NCBI RefSeq assembly: GCF_902498065.1
Contig: NZ_CABVIR010000003.1
Coordinates: 496,001 to 560,000, forward strand
DNA from: Pseudomonas fluorescens
GTDB taxonomy: Bacteria; Pseudomonadota; Gammaproteobacteria; Pseudomonadales; Pseudomonadaceae
Direction: 5' to 3'
Length of the DNA: 64,000 nucleotides
Part shown: positions 8,896-17,805 of the stretch, piece after piece
How the letters are laid out: each line of letters starts with the position of its first letter
How positions within the stretch are numbered: the stretch's first letter is position 1
Notes under the pieces: model-generated
Database searches by the model: none
Told to the model about the DNA's origin: nothing
What the model saw: only the letters and a program-made list of their open reading frames with translations
Translations under genes and position numbers: made by a program

Positions 8896-9633
8896 ATGCC
8901 GCGAGTGCATCGAGCTTTGGCCTTGATCGGATTGCTGTTGCTGACTCAGAGTGCCGCAGCGGAAAAGCTGCGATTGGTCGCCGATTCATGGCCACCCTTT
9001 TCCGACGCCACACTGGTCAACGGCGGGCTGGCCACAGACATCGTCAGTACCGCGCTGGCGCGGGCCGGCTATGCCAGTGACTTTGAACAGGTGCCCTGGG
9101 CGCGCGCCCTGCTGGGTGTGGGCGAGGGTCGTTACGATGTGCTGGTGAATGCCTGGTATACCGAAGAACGCACCAAGCTCGGCCAGTTTTCCGGCGAGTA
9201 CTTGCTCAACCGCGTGCGTTTCCTCAAGCGCAAAGACGCACCAATCGAATACAACAACCTGCAACAACTGCACACTTACCCGATTGCAGTGGTGCGCGGT
9301 TACGCCTATTCACCGGCGTTCGATGAGGACGTCTCGCTACAGAAAGTCCCGGTGCACAGTTTCGCCATGGCCGTGCGCATGCTCGCTGCCGATCGGGTCA
9401 AGCTGACGCTGGAGGACGAATACGTCGCGCGTTACTACCTGGCTCGGGAGCCAGCCAAGGTGCGCAATGCCGTGGAATTCCTGCCCAAGCCGTTGAGCGA
9501 GAACAGCCTGCACATTCTGGTCAGCCTGAAACATCCGCATCACGAACAGATCGTGGCGGGTTTTGATCGGGAGATTGCCGAGATGAAGGCGGATGGCAGT
9601 TATGAGCGGTTGATGAAGGAGCATGGGATGTGA
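8896..9633 (+). CDS. Periplasmic polar amino-acid-type binding protein (SBP_bac_3)
   Basis: A 245-residue secreted protein. The cleavable signal peptide runs to about residue 22 (LLLLTQSAAA), followed by a two-lobe type II periplasmic binding fold with DSWPPFS and GRYDVLVNAWYTEER. It resembles the orphan SBP_bac_3 proteins of pseudomonads rather than a dedicated importer component, since no permease or ATPase lies beside it. AAGGATTTTCGAGC precedes the ATG. The ligand cannot be told from sequence. Confidence 0.8.
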   Translation: MPRVHRALALIGLLLLTQSAAAEKLRLVADSWPPFSDATLVNGGLATDIVSTALARAGYASDFEQVPWARALLGVGEGRYDVLVNAWYTEERTKLGQFSGEYLLNRVRFLKRKDAPIEYNNLQQLHTYPIAVVRGYAYSPAFDEDVSLQKVPVHSFAMAVRMLAADRVKLTLEDEYVARYYLAREPAKVRNAVEFLPKPLSENSLHILVSLKHPHHEQIVAGFDREIAEMKADGSYERLMKEHGM

Positions 9634-9671
9634 GTGGGCTGATCCGGATTTTGCGCTGTTGCTGATGGCCT

Positions 9672-9770
9672 CATCGCGGGCAGGCCGGCTCCCACAATGG
9701 ATTCATGGCGTGCATGCAATTCCGGACACAGCACATGTGCCCCTGTGGCAGCTGGCGGCTTGCCAGCGAT
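9672..9770. repeat. Degenerate REPIN
   Basis: TCATCGCGGGCAGGCCGGCTCCCACA and an inverted GTGGCAGCTGGCGGCTTGCCAGCGATGA arm. The arms belong to different stem types and carry several mismatches, suggesting an old, decaying element. Confidence 0.7.
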
Positions 9771-9794
9771 GAGGCCCGCCAGCCACCACAGATT

Positions 9795-11978
9795 TCAATC
9801 CTCGCTGGTGTCCTTGATGAGATGCGCCGCCAACGTCCGTAATGGCCCCAACTGCCGGCAGATCAACGCCAACTGCGTCTGCACCAATCGCTGCCCCTCG
9901 TCGATCTCGTCCGGCATTTGTTCCAGCTCATTGGCCAGTGCCTCTTCTTCATCGCTCTGAATCGCAATCGGCAGTTTGCTCGCCAACCCTTGAGCGATCT
10001 CATCGATGCTGGTCGCCAGTTTCACGCCGGCCCCTTCGATCAAGTGTTCGCGCACCTCCGCCGGCAACTGGGTTTCACGGTGTGCACCCAGTCCTGACAA
10101 ATAGCTGAGCAAGGTGTGCGACAGCACCAGGAAACGGAACCCGACATCCGCTTCCTTACGGAAATGCCCCGGCTCCATCAGCATGTTGGCGAGCGTCGTC
10201 GACAGCGCCGCATCGGCGTTGTGCGCGTTGCGTCGGGCCAGGCGATAAGCCAGGTCGTCGCTCTTGCCGGCAGCGTATTGCTGCATGATCTGGCGCAGGT
10301 AAATGCTGTTGCAGGTCAGGGTGTTGGCCAGCACCTTGTTCAGGCGTCGGCCCTGCCAGTCCGGCAGAAACAGGAACACCGCCAGGCCGGCGATCAGGCT
10401 GCCGAGCAAGGTATCGAACAGTCGCGGCAGGAACAGCCCATAACCATCGCCGACCTGATTGAAGCAGAACAGCACCATCAGCGTGATCGCGGCCGTGGCC
10501 AGGGTGTAGCGGGTGGTGCGGTTGATAAAGAACACCACGCCGGCGGCGATGGCGAAACACGACTGGATCAGCGGATTCGGGAACAGATCGAACAGCGCCC
10601 ACGCCACGGTCAGGCCGATGGCGGTGCCGATGATCCGCTGACCGAGCTTGCGGCGGGTCGCGCCGTAGTTCGGTTGGCAGACGAACAGCGTGGTGAGGAT
10701 GATCCAGTAACCTTGCGAGGGGTGAATCAAATGCACCATGCCGTAGCCGATGCTCAACGCCAGGGGCAAGCGCAGGGCGTGGCGGAACAGCAGCGAGGTC
10801 GGCGTCAGCTGCGTGCGCAAGCGAATCCAGACATCCTTGAGGCTGCGTGGCGAACGGTCGAGCAGGCTGCTGTCGGTGGCGTCGGCGAGGGCGTCGGGGT
10901 TGCTCGCGTCGCTGAGCAAGCGGTCAAGCGTGCCAAGGTTGGCGGCCAGTGCGCGCAAGGATCGCAGCAGTCCGCGCCAGGCTGGATTGCTCTGGATGCG
11001 CAGATGTTCAAGGGACGCGTGCAGGTCGCTGAGGGCTTCGGCGAAACTGGCGTCATAGATGAACGGCTGGCGCATCTGGATCGATTCCGCCAGCGCCCGG
11101 CAAGCCTTGCCCTGCTGGCGTAGCAGGCGCTGACAGCGGAACAGCACGTCGCTGTGGAAAAAGGCGTCGGCCAGCGCGTTGTACGGGTAGTGCGAGGAAC
11201 TGGCGCGTTCGTGGATGTCCTGAGCGAGAAAGTAGAGCTTCAGGTAGCGGCTGACTTTCGAGCCCGGTCGACCGTTGCCGACCCGGTGCAGAATGATTTC
11301 CTTGGCGGCGTTCAGGGCCGCGACGACCCGACCGTTCTGCTGGGCCAGTTCCAGCCGCCGCGCTTCCACGTCCATCTGCCGGATCGGCTCGAACAGCGAC
11401 GACTTCAGCTTCAGGTAAAAGCCCAATTCACGGAATAGCCGCGCCAGGCTCTGCTGCACCGGCTGATTGGAAAACATCGCCTGCCACAACACCGAGAGCA
11501 AGCCGTACCACGCCGCGCCGGCCACCAGCAGCACCGGTTCGTGCCAGAAATCGGTCACCGCGCCGCCGCGCTGGTCCACGCCGATCATGGTGTAGACCGA
11601 CAGAATCAACGTCGCCGAGGCAATCGCGCCATAACGTTCGCCGAGCGCACCGAGCATGGTCAGGCAGAAACTTGCCAACGCGAAAGCGATGATGAAGAGG
11701 ATGGGGTAGGGGAAGAGCAGTTCGACGGACAGGGCCGCGACGATGAAGCACACCAGCGTCACGGCCAGTGAATTGAGGCGGCCCTGCCAACTGTCGTCGG
11801 TTTCGGCCAGGGCGCTGGCGATGATCCCCAGGAACAACGGGATCAGCAGCCCCATTTCATCCTGATACCAACACAACGCCATGCTGCCGGTCAGGGCGAT
11901 GAACACCCGCACGCTGTAACTGAATTTATCCAGCGCCCAGAGACGGCGCAGAGACTGATGAAAAGGGGTCGATGGCAT
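9795..11978 (-). CDS. yccS: YccS-family FUSC inner-membrane protein
   Basis: A 727-residue integral membrane protein. There are two hydrophobic blocks, about 20-170 and about 395-520, each with several transmembrane helices, separated and followed by soluble helical domains. This is the YccS/YhfK arrangement related to aromatic-acid exporters (FUSC). The segment LIHPSQGYWIILTTLFVCQPNYGATRRK-like core (around residues 410-440) is characteristic. Transport substrate is unknown. No fusion-protein (HlyD-like) partner is adjacent. Confidence 0.87.
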   Translation of the reverse strand: MPSTPFHQSLRRLWALDKFSYSVRVFIALTGSMALCWYQDEMGLLIPLFLGIIASALAETDDSWQGRLNSLAVTLVCFIVAALSVELLFPYPILFIIAFALASFCLTMLGALGERYGAIASATLILSVYTMIGVDQRGGAVTDFWHEPVLLVAGAAWYGLLSVLWQAMFSNQPVQQSLARLFRELGFYLKLKSSLFEPIRQMDVEARRLELAQQNGRVVAALNAAKEIILHRVGNGRPGSKVSRYLKLYFLAQDIHERASSSHYPYNALADAFFHSDVLFRCQRLLRQQGKACRALAESIQMRQPFIYDASFAEALSDLHASLEHLRIQSNPAWRGLLRSLRALAANLGTLDRLLSDASNPDALADATDSSLLDRSPRSLKDVWIRLRTQLTPTSLLFRHALRLPLALSIGYGMVHLIHPSQGYWIILTTLFVCQPNYGATRRKLGQRIIGTAIGLTVAWALFDLFPNPLIQSCFAIAAGVVFFINRTTRYTLATAAITLMVLFCFNQVGDGYGLFLPRLFDTLLGSLIAGLAVFLFLPDWQGRRLNKVLANTLTCNSIYLRQIMQQYAAGKSDDLAYRLARRNAHNADAALSTTLANMLMEPGHFRKEADVGFRFLVLSHTLLSYLSGLGAHRETQLPAEVREHLIEGAGVKLATSIDEIAQGLASKLPIAIQSDEEEALANELEQMPDEIDEGQRLVQTQLALICRQLGPLRTLAAHLIKDTSED

Positions 11979-12098
11979 GAAGTGCGAAGGCCTTCCGAGG
12001 CAATGACGCTAAATTGAGCCAGTAATGACGCCGACGCAATGGCGCCGATCACATCTGACAGCAAAATCTGTTCCTTCAAAACCTACACAAATCAAAAT

Positions 12099-12184
12099 GT
12101 GGGCGCGAGCCTGCTCGCGATAGCGGTGGATTAGATGGCATTTATGTTGACTGACACACCGCTATCGCGAGCAGGCTCCCACAT
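12099..12184. repeat. REPIN, GAGCCTGCTCGC type
   Basis: Inverted arms around a 30-bp spacer. The right arm lacks four bases (GAGCAGGCTCCCAC instead of GAGCAGGCTCGCTCCCAC), and the left has a GGGCGCGAG variant. Confidence 0.88.
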
Positions 12185-12199
12185 TTTGATGTGTGTGTA

Positions 12200-13378
12200 T
12201 CAGACGTACTGCGCGGCGGCGTAACCCGATGCCCAGGCCCACTGGAAGTTGAAACCACCCAGATGCCCGGTGACATCCAGCACTTCGCCGATGAAGTACA
12301 AACCAGGGCTTTTCAGCGACTCCATGGTCTTGGACGACACCTCGTTGGTATCGACGCCGCCCAAGGTCACTTCCGCCGTGCGATAGCCTTCGGTTCCGGC
12401 CGGCACCACTTTCCAGCTCGCCAGTTTCTCCGCGATGTCGGCAATTTCCGCGTGGGTGTATTGCTTCATCGGTTTGGAGACGAACCAGTTGTCCGCCAAA
12501 AGGTTGGCCATCTTCTTGGTGAAGATCTCGCCAAGCAGGGTTTTCAGTTCGCTGTTCGGACGTTCGGCTTGCTGCTCTTGCAGCCAGCTCGGCACGTCGT
12601 GATCCGGCATCAGGTTGATCTCTACCGCGTCGCCGGATTCCCAGAACGAGGAAATCTGCAAAATCGCCGGGCCGCTGAGGCCGCGATGGGTAAACAGGAT
12701 GTTCTCGCGAAAACTCTGGTCGTTGCAGCTCACCAGGCAATCGACCGACGTACCGGACAGCTCGGTGCAAAGCTCCTTGAGCTGATCGGTGATGGTGAAC
12801 GGCACCAGGCCGGCGCGGGTTGGCAACAGTTCGTGGCCAAACTGCTTGGCGACCTGATAACCGAAACCGGTGGCGCCCAAGGTCGGGATCGACAGACCGC
12901 CGGTGGCGATCACCAAGGATTCACAGGTGATCTGGTCCAGCGTGGTATCCAGCAGGTAACCGCTCTCCAGCTTCTCGATGGTCTGGATCGAGGTGTCCAG
13001 GTGCAGGCTGACACCGACCTGAGCGCATTCGCTGAGCAGCATCTCGAGGATGTCGCTGGATTTGTTATCGCAGAACAGTTGGCCGAGTTTCTTCTCGTGG
13101 TACGGCACGCCGTGCTTGGCGACCATGCCAATGAAGTCCCACTGCGTGTAGCGCGCCAGTGCGGATTTGCAGAAATGTTCGTTCTGCGAGAGGAAATTGC
13201 CCGGTTCGGTGTACATGTTGGTGAAATTGCAGCGGCCACCGCCCGACATCAGGATTTTCTTGCCGGCCTTGTTCGCGTGGTCGAGCAACATCACCTTGCG
13301 CCCGCGCCCGGCGGCGGTCAGTGCACACATCAACCCTGCGGCGCCAGCGCCAATGATCACGACTTCGGTAGAGCGCAA
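12200..13378 (-). CDS. FAD-dependent oxidoreductase, HI0933/YhiN/BaiN family
   Basis: A 392-residue flavoprotein. The Rossmann FAD motif GAGAAGLMCALTAA is at the N-terminus, followed by the family signature KKILMSGGGRCNFTN, and GEVLDVTGHLGGFNFQWAWASG at the C-terminus. The preferred start is TTG at 13378, seven bases after GAGGA. The longer open frame upstream only reads through a REP element. Physiological substrates of this family are mostly unknown. Confidence 0.86.
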   Translation of the reverse strand: MRSTEVVIIGAGAAGLMCALTAAGRGRKVMLLDHANKAGKKILMSGGGRCNFTNMYTEPGNFLSQNEHFCKSALARYTQWDFIGMVAKHGVPYHEKKLGQLFCDNKSSDILEMLLSECAQVGVSLHLDTSIQTIEKLESGYLLDTTLDQITCESLVIATGGLSIPTLGATGFGYQVAKQFGHELLPTRAGLVPFTITDQLKELCTELSGTSVDCLVSCNDQSFRENILFTHRGLSGPAILQISSFWESGDAVEINLMPDHDVPSWLQEQQAERPNSELKTLLGEIFTKKMANLLADNWFVSKPMKQYTHAEIADIAEKLASWKVVPAGTEGYRTAEVTLGGVDTNEVSSKTMESLKSPGLYFIGEVLDVTGHLGGFNFQWAWASGYAAAQYV

Positions 13379-13420
13379 AACGGTGTCCTCACACAAGAGC
13401 TGATCTGGAATGCAATCAAA

Positions 13421-13507
13421 TGTGGGAGCTGGCCTGCCAGCGATGGCATCCACTCGGTTTACCCGTCAGACCGAGTCGATGCCATCGCTGGCAGGCCAGC
13501 TCCCACA
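13421..13507. repeat. REPIN, TGGCCTGCCAGC type
   Basis: Nearly perfect inverted arms TGTGGGAGCTGGCCTGCCAGCGATGGCATC around a short spacer that itself extends the pairing (ACTCGG/CCGAGT). Confidence 0.92.
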
Positions 13508-13522
13508 CGGGGCGCGGCGTTC

Positions 13523-14908
13523 TTAGAGGATGCGAACGCGCAGCGAACGGCCTTTGATCTTGCCGTCATTCAGGCGCTGCAAGGCTTGCTTGGCGATCCC
13601 GCGTTCCACGGCCACGTACGCCTGGAAATCGAAAATCGCAATCTTGCCAACCTGCGCACCCGGAATGCCGGCATCGCCGGTCAATGCACCGAGGATGTCA
13701 CCCGGACGCACCTTGTCTTTACGGCCGGCGCCGATAACCAGCGTGCTCATCTGCGGCAGCAACGGACCGCCGCCCTGGGACTTGAGGTTGTCCAGCTGAT
13801 CCCAGCTCAACGGCGACTTCTGCAGTTGCTCGATGGCTTGGGCGCGGTGCGCTTCGGACGGGGCGACCAGGCTGATTGCAATGCCTTTCTCACCCGCACG
13901 ACCGGTACGGCCAACGCGGTGAATGTGGATTTCCGAATCACGGGCCAGTTCGACGTTGATCACCATGTCCAGCGCATCGATGTCCAGACCGCGAGCGGCG
14001 ACGTCGGTGGCGACCAGTACCGAAGTGCTGCGGTTGGCGAACATCGCCAGCACCTGGTCACGATCACGCTGTTCCAGATCGCCGTGCAGGCCGACGGCGG
14101 AGATGCCTTTGGCGGTCAGGTGATCAACGGTTTCCTGAACCTGCTGCTTGGTGAAGCAGAAGGCCACGCAGGATGCCGGACGATGATGTGCGAGGACCTT
14201 GACCACGGCGTCCATGCGCTCTTCCGGGGAAATCTCGTAGAAGCGCTGCTCGATCTGCGTGTCGTCGTGGAACGCCTCGGCTTTCACTTGCTGCGGGTTG
14301 CGCATGAACTTGGAGGCCAACTGCTTGATGCCCACCGGGTACGTGGCGGAGAACAGCAGGGTCTGGCGGCGTTCCGGGCACTGCGCAATGATTTCTTCGA
14401 TGGAATCGTAGAAACCCATGTCGAGCATACGGTCGGCTTCGTCGAGAATCAGGGTGTTCAAGCCGTGAAGGATCAGCGAGCCCTTGCGCAGGTGCTGTTG
14501 GATGCGACCCGGCGTGCCGACGATGATATGCGCGCCGTGCTCCAGCGAGCCGATCTGCGGGCCGAACGCTACGCCGCCGCACAGGGTCAGGATCTTGATG
14601 TTGTCTTCGGCGCGGGCCAGACGACGGAGTTCCTTGGCGACCTGGTCCGCCAGCTCGCGAGTCGGGCAGATGACCAGTGCCTGGCAACCGAAGAAGCGCG
14701 GATTGATCGGGTTCAGCAGGCCGATACCGAAGGCCGCGGTCTTGCCGCTGCCGGTCTTGGCCTGGGCGATCAGGTCCATCCCTTTCAGGATCACCGGCAA
14801 GCTTTGCGCCTGGATCGGCGTCATCTCGGCATAACCCAAAGAGTCGAGGTTAGCCAGCATGGCAGCGGACAGCGGCAAAGTATTAAAAGCGGTGGCGATG
14901 GTGGTCAC
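13523..14908 (-). CDS. dbpA: ATP-dependent RNA helicase DbpA
   Basis: A 461-residue DEAD-box helicase acting in 50S ribosome assembly through 23S rRNA hairpin 92. Motifs in order: Q-motif MTPIQAQSLP, Walker A AKTGSGKT, PTRELADQ, DEAD, SAT, HGDLEQRDRDQ, ARGLDI, and HRVGRTGRAG. The C-terminal RNA-binding domain (RPGDILGALTGD, KIAIFDFQAYVAV) is specific to DbpA. GTG at 14908 is the likely start; a TTG 15 bp upstream is possible. Confidence 0.94.
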   Translation of the reverse strand: MTTIATAFNTLPLSAAMLANLDSLGYAEMTPIQAQSLPVILKGMDLIAQAKTGSGKTAAFGIGLLNPINPRFFGCQALVICPTRELADQVAKELRRLARAEDNIKILTLCGGVAFGPQIGSLEHGAHIIVGTPGRIQQHLRKGSLILHGLNTLILDEADRMLDMGFYDSIEEIIAQCPERRQTLLFSATYPVGIKQLASKFMRNPQQVKAEAFHDDTQIEQRFYEISPEERMDAVVKVLAHHRPASCVAFCFTKQQVQETVDHLTAKGISAVGLHGDLEQRDRDQVLAMFANRSTSVLVATDVAARGLDIDALDMVINVELARDSEIHIHRVGRTGRAGEKGIAISLVAPSEAHRAQAIEQLQKSPLSWDQLDNLKSQGGGPLLPQMSTLVIGAGRKDKVRPGDILGALTGDAGIPGAQVGKIAIFDFQAYVAVERGIAKQALQRLNDGKIKGRSLRVRIL

Positions 14909-14965
14909 GGGACGGGCCTGCAAAACAAAATGTCGCGCAGTGTATCAGTCCCGTGGCCATTGGCC

Positions 14966-16393
14966 CTAAGGTTCGATGTGTTCTTCCGGACGTTTGACAC
15001 GCCGTCCGTCTTCCTTTGACAGCTGCGAGAAGATCGTTGCAGCCAGCATCGCCATGATTCCGACCGTCACGAAGGTCAGTTGGAACGCGCCCAGCACCGT
15101 GTCCACGCCATCGTTTCCGACCTCTGCCGTGAACCCGCCAAGCAGCGCACCGGCGCACGCAACGCCCAGGCTCAAGGACAATTGCGCGACCACCGACAGC
15201 AGGCTGTTGCCGCTGCTGGCGCTGGCGTCGTCGAGGTCGATCAGGGTCACGGTGTTCATCGCGGTGAACTGCAAGGAGTTGATTGCGCCGAGAACCGCCA
15301 GCATGCCCAGCAGCAGCCAATAGGGCGTCTGCTCGCTGACCAGCCCCATGCTTGCCAGCATCAACCCCAGCGCCAATGTGTTGCCGGTCAGCACGATGCG
15401 ATAACCGAGGCGCTCGATCAGCGGCCGCGCCACGGACTTGGCAACCATCGCCGCAGCGGCCAGCGGCAACATGCTCATCCCCGCCTGAGAGGGTGAGTAG
15501 CCCAACGCCACTTGCAGCAGCAACGGCACCAGGAACGGCAAGGCGCCGCTGCCCAGGCGGGCGAACAGGTTGCCGAGAATGCCCACGGCAAACGTTCGGG
15601 TCTTGAACAGCGACGGTGCAAACAGCGGATTATCGATGTGCCCGGCGCGCAGCCAGTACGCCGCGAGGCACGCCATGCCGCCGAACAACAGCAACATCAC
15701 GCGCAGGTGCGGCAGGTGCAGTTCGCCGAGGCCTTCCATGGCGACGGTGATCAGCACCATCGCCGCGCCAAACAGCAAGAAACCGAGGCTATCGAACCGC
15801 GTGCGTTCAGTGCCGCGAAGGTCGGGGATGAATTTCCACACCGCGTAGCAACCGACGGCGCCGACCGGCAGGTTGATCAGGAAGATCCAGTGCCACGTCA
15901 GGTATTCGACCATCCAGCCACCCATGGTCGGGCCGATCAACGGGCCGAGCAGGCCGGGAATGGTGATGAAGCCCATGATCCGCACCAGTTCCGAGCGCGG
16001 GTAGGCACGCAGCACCACCAGTCGTCCGACCGGGAGCATCAGCGCACCGCCCAGGCCCTGAATTACTCGGGCGCCGATCAGCATGCTCAGGCTGCTCGAC
16101 AGGGCGCAGAGCAATGAGCCGAAACTGAACAACAGGATCGCGCCGAAGAAGATTTTCTTGGTGCCGAAGCGATCGGCAATCCAGCCTGAGGCGGGGATCA
16201 GAAGGGCGACGGTGAGCATGTAGGCAATGATTACGCCTTGCATGCGCAATGGGTCTTCCGCCAGGTCGCGGGCCATGGCCGGCAGGGCCGTGTTGAGGAT
16301 GGTCCCGTCGAGGGACTGCATGAAGAAGGCAATGGCGACGACCCACGGCAACCAGCGGGCGGTGACGGCGTCGAGAGGCAGGCGGTTGGGCAT
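14966..16393 (-). CDS. mdtD: MFS drug exporter, DHA2 family, MdtD-like
   Basis: A 475-residue inner-membrane transporter with about 14 hydrophobic helices. It closely resembles MdtD: FFMQSLDGTILNTALP in helix 1, PASGWIADRFG between helices 2 and 3, motif C (GPLIGPTMGGWMVEY), and SSGNSLLSVVAQLSLSLGV. AGAGGT precedes ATG 16393. No RND or two-component genes adjoin it, unlike E. coli mdtABCD-baeSR. The substrate is undetermined. Confidence 0.86.
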   Translation of the reverse strand: MPNRLPLDAVTARWLPWVVAIAFFMQSLDGTILNTALPAMARDLAEDPLRMQGVIIAYMLTVALLIPASGWIADRFGTKKIFFGAILLFSFGSLLCALSSSLSMLIGARVIQGLGGALMLPVGRLVVLRAYPRSELVRIMGFITIPGLLGPLIGPTMGGWMVEYLTWHWIFLINLPVGAVGCYAVWKFIPDLRGTERTRFDSLGFLLFGAAMVLITVAMEGLGELHLPHLRVMLLLFGGMACLAAYWLRAGHIDNPLFAPSLFKTRTFAVGILGNLFARLGSGALPFLVPLLLQVALGYSPSQAGMSMLPLAAAAMVAKSVARPLIERLGYRIVLTGNTLALGLMLASMGLVSEQTPYWLLLGMLAVLGAINSLQFTAMNTVTLIDLDDASASSGNSLLSVVAQLSLSLGVACAGALLGGFTAEVGNDGVDTVLGAFQLTFVTVGIMAMLAATIFSQLSKEDGRRVKRPEEHIEP

Positions 16394-16467
16394 GGGACCT
16401 CTTGTCAATTTGAATAACACACCGATCCTGCAGGAGCGGCCGGTCGACGCTCCTGCAGGGCGTGCGT

Positions 16468-17805
16468 TTACAGGGTCAACGTGAGTTTTCTGATCAGTGC
16501 ACCCGGCAACAACGCCGATGCCGTGGCCCGCTGACTGTAGGTGCTCGCCGACAGCAACAGCTCGCGCTCTTCGGTCAACGCTTCCAGCTGCGAACCCAGC
16601 AGGCTGTAAGCACTGTCATCAAAACGCATGGTGCTGACCGGCGCCTGTATCTCGCCGTTCTCGACCCAGAACGTCGCAAACCGTGTCATCCCGGTCATGC
16701 GTGCTCCCGGCTGGTCCGAGTAGTTCAGGTGCCAGAGGTTGCTGATGTACAAACCCGTGCCCAACTGCTTGAGGATCTCCGAGTCCGGCAGTGCGCCTGG
16801 CGCCATATTCAGCGCGGTCGGCGATTCGCCGCCGCTGGCGCCGTTGGCCGTCAGGCCGTATTCGGCGGCGCTGCGTGAACCGACCAATTGCGCGCCAGCC
16901 TTGCCTTCGACGATCAGCTTCAGGTCACTGCGTGGATACCCCTCACCCGAAAAGGCCGGGCTCAACGAGCCGCTGACGTGCTCGTCGAGGGACACCAGCG
17001 GACTGAACGAATGGTCGCCCGCGTAAAGTTTCTGCAGCGGGCTGCTCTTGCTGGCAATCGACTGCGCAGAGAAGCCACCCCAGGACAACATGCCCATGAT
17101 CTCTTCCAGCGCGGCCGGCGCCAGGTAAGCGCGATACTGACCCGGTGCCAACGTACGCAATGGACGACCCAGGAATTCAAGCTGCTCACGTGCCTGCTGG
17201 AAGCGCCGGGCAAACCCTTCGCTGCTCCAGTCATGCCCGGCATAGCTGGCTTTTACCGCCTGGCCGTTTGCATGGAACAGGCTGAAGTCGAAGTTGAAGC
17301 TGTTGGCCTGGTGCCAGCCGAACGCGCCTGAAGAGCTGGCGAAACCACGACTGATCGGACCTGCAGCGTAGAAGCCGACCAGGTCCAGGCCTTCGGCAGC
17401 CTGGGCGATTTCGGCGACCACTTGCTCGGTGTCCGGCAGCGGATGCGCCTGTACGTTCTTGCTCTGCCAGCCGTTGTGATTGAGCAGCAGGTATGGATCC
17501 TGCGGCAGCAGCGGCAGGGTGTCGCGCAACTGTTGCAGCCCTTCGGCCAAACGCTGGAGGTCGACTTCAGCGTCGCCCGACAGCGTGATGTCGAGGTCGG
17601 CATGCCGCCCCTCGTTGATCAGTTTGAAACCGACACTCGCCTGCTGAACCTGTCCGGCCTGACGCACCTTGGCGTGGTTGAAACGTACAAAGGCCGACGA
17701 CTCGGCGGCGTAGCTGAGGGTGAATTGTTCCGGTTCGCGAATCGCGTCGCGCAGCCAGTTGACCAAGGCCTTGAACCCATCGGCCTGATTGTTTGACGTA
17801 GTCAT
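16468..17805 (-). CDS. TldE/PmbA-like subunit of a metalloprotease pair
   Basis: A 445-residue cytoplasmic protein of the TldD/PmbA superfamily without the HExxxH zinc motif, so it is the inactive partner type (TldE). Features include GISRGFASSSGAFGW-like core, LVSLDEHVSGSLSPAFSGEGYP and the C-terminal GLYISNLWHLNYSDQ segment. Its ATG overlaps the stop of the upstream TldD-like gene by one base (TGATG), implying translational coupling and a heterodimer. It is not the canonical pmbA, which normally sits elsewhere in pseudomonads. Confidence 0.85.
   Translation of the reverse strand: MTTSNNQADGFKALVNWLRDAIREPEQFTLSYAAESSAFVRFNHAKVRQAGQVQQASVGFKLINEGRHADLDITLSGDAEVDLQRLAEGLQQLRDTLPLLPQDPYLLLNHNGWQSKNVQAHPLPDTEQVVAEIAQAAEGLDLVGFYAAGPISRGFASSSGAFGWHQANSFNFDFSLFHANGQAVKASYAGHDWSSEGFARRFQQAREQLEFLGRPLRTLAPGQYRAYLAPAALEEIMGMLSWGGFSAQSIASKSSPLQKLYAGDHSFSPLVSLDEHVSGSLSPAFSGEGYPRSDLKLIVEGKAGAQLVGSRSAAEYGLTANGASGGESPTALNMAPGALPDSEILKQLGTGLYISNLWHLNYSDQPGARMTGMTRFATFWVENGEIQAPVSTMRFDDSAYSLLGSQLEALTEERELLLSASTYSQRATASALLPGALIRKLTLTL

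Noticed and set aside
12191-15019. 942-codon plus-strand open frame
   Set aside because: It runs antisense across the flavoprotein gene, a REPIN and dbpA. Long antisense frames are expected in GC-rich Pseudomonas DNA; it shows no domain and no ribosome site.
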